A stretch of 64,000 nucleotides of DNA from Microbacteriaceae bacterium (GTDB lineage: Bacteria > Actinomycetota > Actinomycetes > Actinomycetales > Microbacteriaceae): assembly GCA_019638805.1 (NCBI GenBank), contig JAHBTA010000001.1, positions 124,001 through 188,000 of the forward strand, written 5' to 3'. The notes beneath the pieces are model-generated. The model had not been told where the DNA came from. It saw only the letters and a list, made by a program, of their open reading frames with translations, and did no database searches. Made by a program: the position numbers and the translations under genes. Of the stretch, positions 62,901 to 64,000 are shown piece by piece (the stretch's first letter is position 1; every line of letters starts with the position of its first letter).

Positions 62901-64000
62901 TTATCCTGCGATCGCTACGTCCGGAACCCAGGTATGGCGATTGATGCCCTGATCCTCATCATCCGCACGTTCGCCAAGCTCGATGGTGATTAGTTCGTCG
63001 CCTGCGTATGCCGGGCTGAGTTCCAGGGCAAGATAGTCAAATAGCTCGCGCTCGTGAACAGCGATGATGACTTGCCTGCCGTTCTGCTTCGAGAGCAGAC
63101 GGATGAGTCCGGCAAACTGCGCCACGTGGACCTCGTCCATCGCCTGAACTGGGTCATCAAAGACTAGGCAGGGTACGACGGGCTGCACCGCAAGGTGGAG
63201 CGCGAGGAACAAGGACAGTGCGGCCGTGTTCAGGTTTCCTGCGGAGAGCATCATCTGGGGCGGGCCACCCGCCTCACCATTTCGGTGAGTCGTCTCCAGG
63301 TTGATGTCAAAGGTCTTCTTGGTCGCGCTGGGGATACCGAAGCTCGGGATAAAACCTTCGTTCGGGGCGAGTCTGGTGAACACGGTCTTCCACACCTCAT
63401 TGAGAGATTCGGTGAAGACACGGTGGACGATGTCCGTCCGCGTCTGTGTAGCCGCCTCACGAACTTCTCTTGCGATTCCCTGGCGCCGCTTCGCCTCGGT
63501 TACTCGATCGTCCCACTGCTTCTTGCGCTCTGCCGCTTCAGCGACACTTTGCACGACGGCTTGCTCACGTTCGAGCACCGCTGCTAGGCTCGCCGCCTCG
63601 GCTTTCGCATCCTGATAACGGTTGGCTCTTTCGGCGAGCAGAGAGACCTTCGCTTTGGCGGCTTCTAGAAGCTCGGAACACACTGTCTGAAACGAATCGA
63701 AGGTTGGTTCCACTGTGAGCATGAAGAGGGTCGCGTATCTGTCGAGTTCGCTCCTGATGTGAGTCTCTTCAGAGGCCGCGGCCTCAAGCTCACCAAGGGT
63801 CTCCTGAAGATCACGAACTCTCTCTGTGAGCTCCGCCCCCTTGGACTTCGCTGCCTCAACATCTGCGGCCTCGGATGCCAGCTGCAAAAGAGCCGAGTGG
63901 CGCTGCTCAAGCACCTGGCGCTGCTCGGCGGAGAAGGTCTGTGCGGTGAGTTGAGCGTGTTGGACTTCTAGGCGGGAAACCTGTGCCGCAAGTTCGTCAC
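62901..64000 (-). CDS. SMC/RecF-like ATPase, C-terminal part
   Basis: The frame is open from the window edge to TAA at 62901. About 200 residues of coiled coil (ELTERVRDLQETLGELEAAAS) precede an ABC-type head. The head has signature LSAGNLNTAALSLFLALHL, Walker B VVPCLVFDDPVQAMDEVHV with D-loop, and a switch His in VIIAVHERELFDYL. Walker A must lie on the N-terminal side, outside the window. It resembles SbcC/RecN-type and Lamassu LmuB-type ATPases; with the element context it is a candidate defence sensor. Partner genes are not visible here. Confidence 0.75.
   Translation of the reverse strand, partial: DELAAQVSRLEVQHAQLTAQTFSAEQRQVLEQRHSALLQLASEAADVEAAKSKGAELTERVRDLQETLGELEAAASEETHIRSELDRYATLFMLTVEPTFDSFQTVCSELLEAAKAKVSLLAERANRYQDAKAEAASLAAVLEREQAVVQSVAEAAERKKQWDDRVTEAKRRQGIAREVREAATQTRTDIVHRVFTESLNEVWKTVFTRLAPNEGFIPSFGIPSATKKTFDINLETTHRNGEAGGPPQMMLSAGNLNTAALSLFLALHLAVQPVVPCLVFDDPVQAMDEVHVAQFAGLIRLLSKQNGRQVIIAVHERELFDYLALELSPAYAGDELITIELGERADDEDQGINRHTWVPDVAIAG

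Larger units (their letters stand above)
59837..64000. mobile_element. Left end of an integrated element with a large serine recombinase
   Basis: From the comM break to the window edge the genes are not part of the conserved cluster. They comprise a zinc-ribbon protein, a large serine recombinase, two beta-flower-like proteins, a 53-residue zinc-ribbon protein and an SMC-like ATPase. Codons become less GC-rich, especially after 62.2 kb. The left boundary lies near 59.84 kb by protein comparison; the right end and second att site lie outside. Whether it is a phage, an ICE or an island cannot be told. Confidence 0.75.

Overview
The window is high-GC actinobacterial chromosome and fits Microbacteriaceae best; I cannot fix the genus. 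The evidence is the very GC-rich codon use, a DUF222/HNH protein, the GlgE-type glucan genes, DivIVA/DivI1A proteins, the actinobacterial block comM-dprA-xerC-rpsB-tsf-pyrH-frr-cdsA, and many genes starting 6-7 nt after a TANNNT box, as in leaderless actinobacterial transcripts.

Layout. 0-9 kb: end of a DUF1761 membrane protein, gatB, a rhomboid-like protein, DUF222/HNH, gatA-gatC (the GatCAB amidotransferase split by other genes), a DUF1023 hydrolase and a MOSC protein. 8.7-17.7 kb, minus strand: ligA, a lipoprotein, mnmA, an AlgJ-like/MBOAT O-acetylation pair and a cysteine desulfurase; the desulfurase and mnmA together suit tRNA 2-thiolation. 17.7-24 kb: glgX, DUF2510 and DUF4190 membrane proteins, ybaK and an alpha-glucan phosphorylase. 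24-29.2 kb: an overlapping minus-strand operon for three proteins with SipW/TasA-type signal segments, a wall-anchor candidate (LAFTG) and an ER-type signal peptidase. 29.5-34.4 kb: glgE-glgB and a peptidoglycan-binding-like repeat protein. 34.4-44.7 kb: envelope and division genes (thioredoxin-fold/TPR protein, bipartite membrane protein, long DivIVA coiled coil, AI-2E transporter, hydrolase, zinc-ribbon protein, Na+/H+ antiporter, lytic transglycosylase, DivI1A repeat protein). 44.7-59.9 kb: the translation/competence block cdsA, frr, pyrH, tsf, rpsB, xerC, dprA, comM, with later insertions (FAD monooxygenase plus TetR, collagen-like protein, M23 peptidase, phosphodiesterase, MocR plus AhpD-like).

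At about 59.85 kb comM is cut: only its last ~200 codons remain, joined to foreign sequence with a large serine recombinase, two small beta-flower-like proteins, a 53-residue zinc-ribbon protein too short for routine ORF calling, and the C-terminal half of an SMC/RecF-like ATPase running off the window. I read this as the left end of an integrated element, possibly carrying a defence system. This is the most novel region.

Four features recur. (1) TANNNT-N6/7-start promoters. (2) Stop-start overlaps (ATGA, GTGA, TGATG) that couple neighbouring genes. (3) Short in-frame tandem repeats inserted in housekeeping proteins (GatA, LigA, MnmA, XerC, DprA, cysteine desulfurase, signal peptidase). (4) Tandem repeats that copy the stop codon downstream of several genes. 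A spaced motif GTCCCCC-N7-GGACAAA occurs upstream of both the DUF1023 gene and the SipW/TasA-like operon and may be a shared operator.
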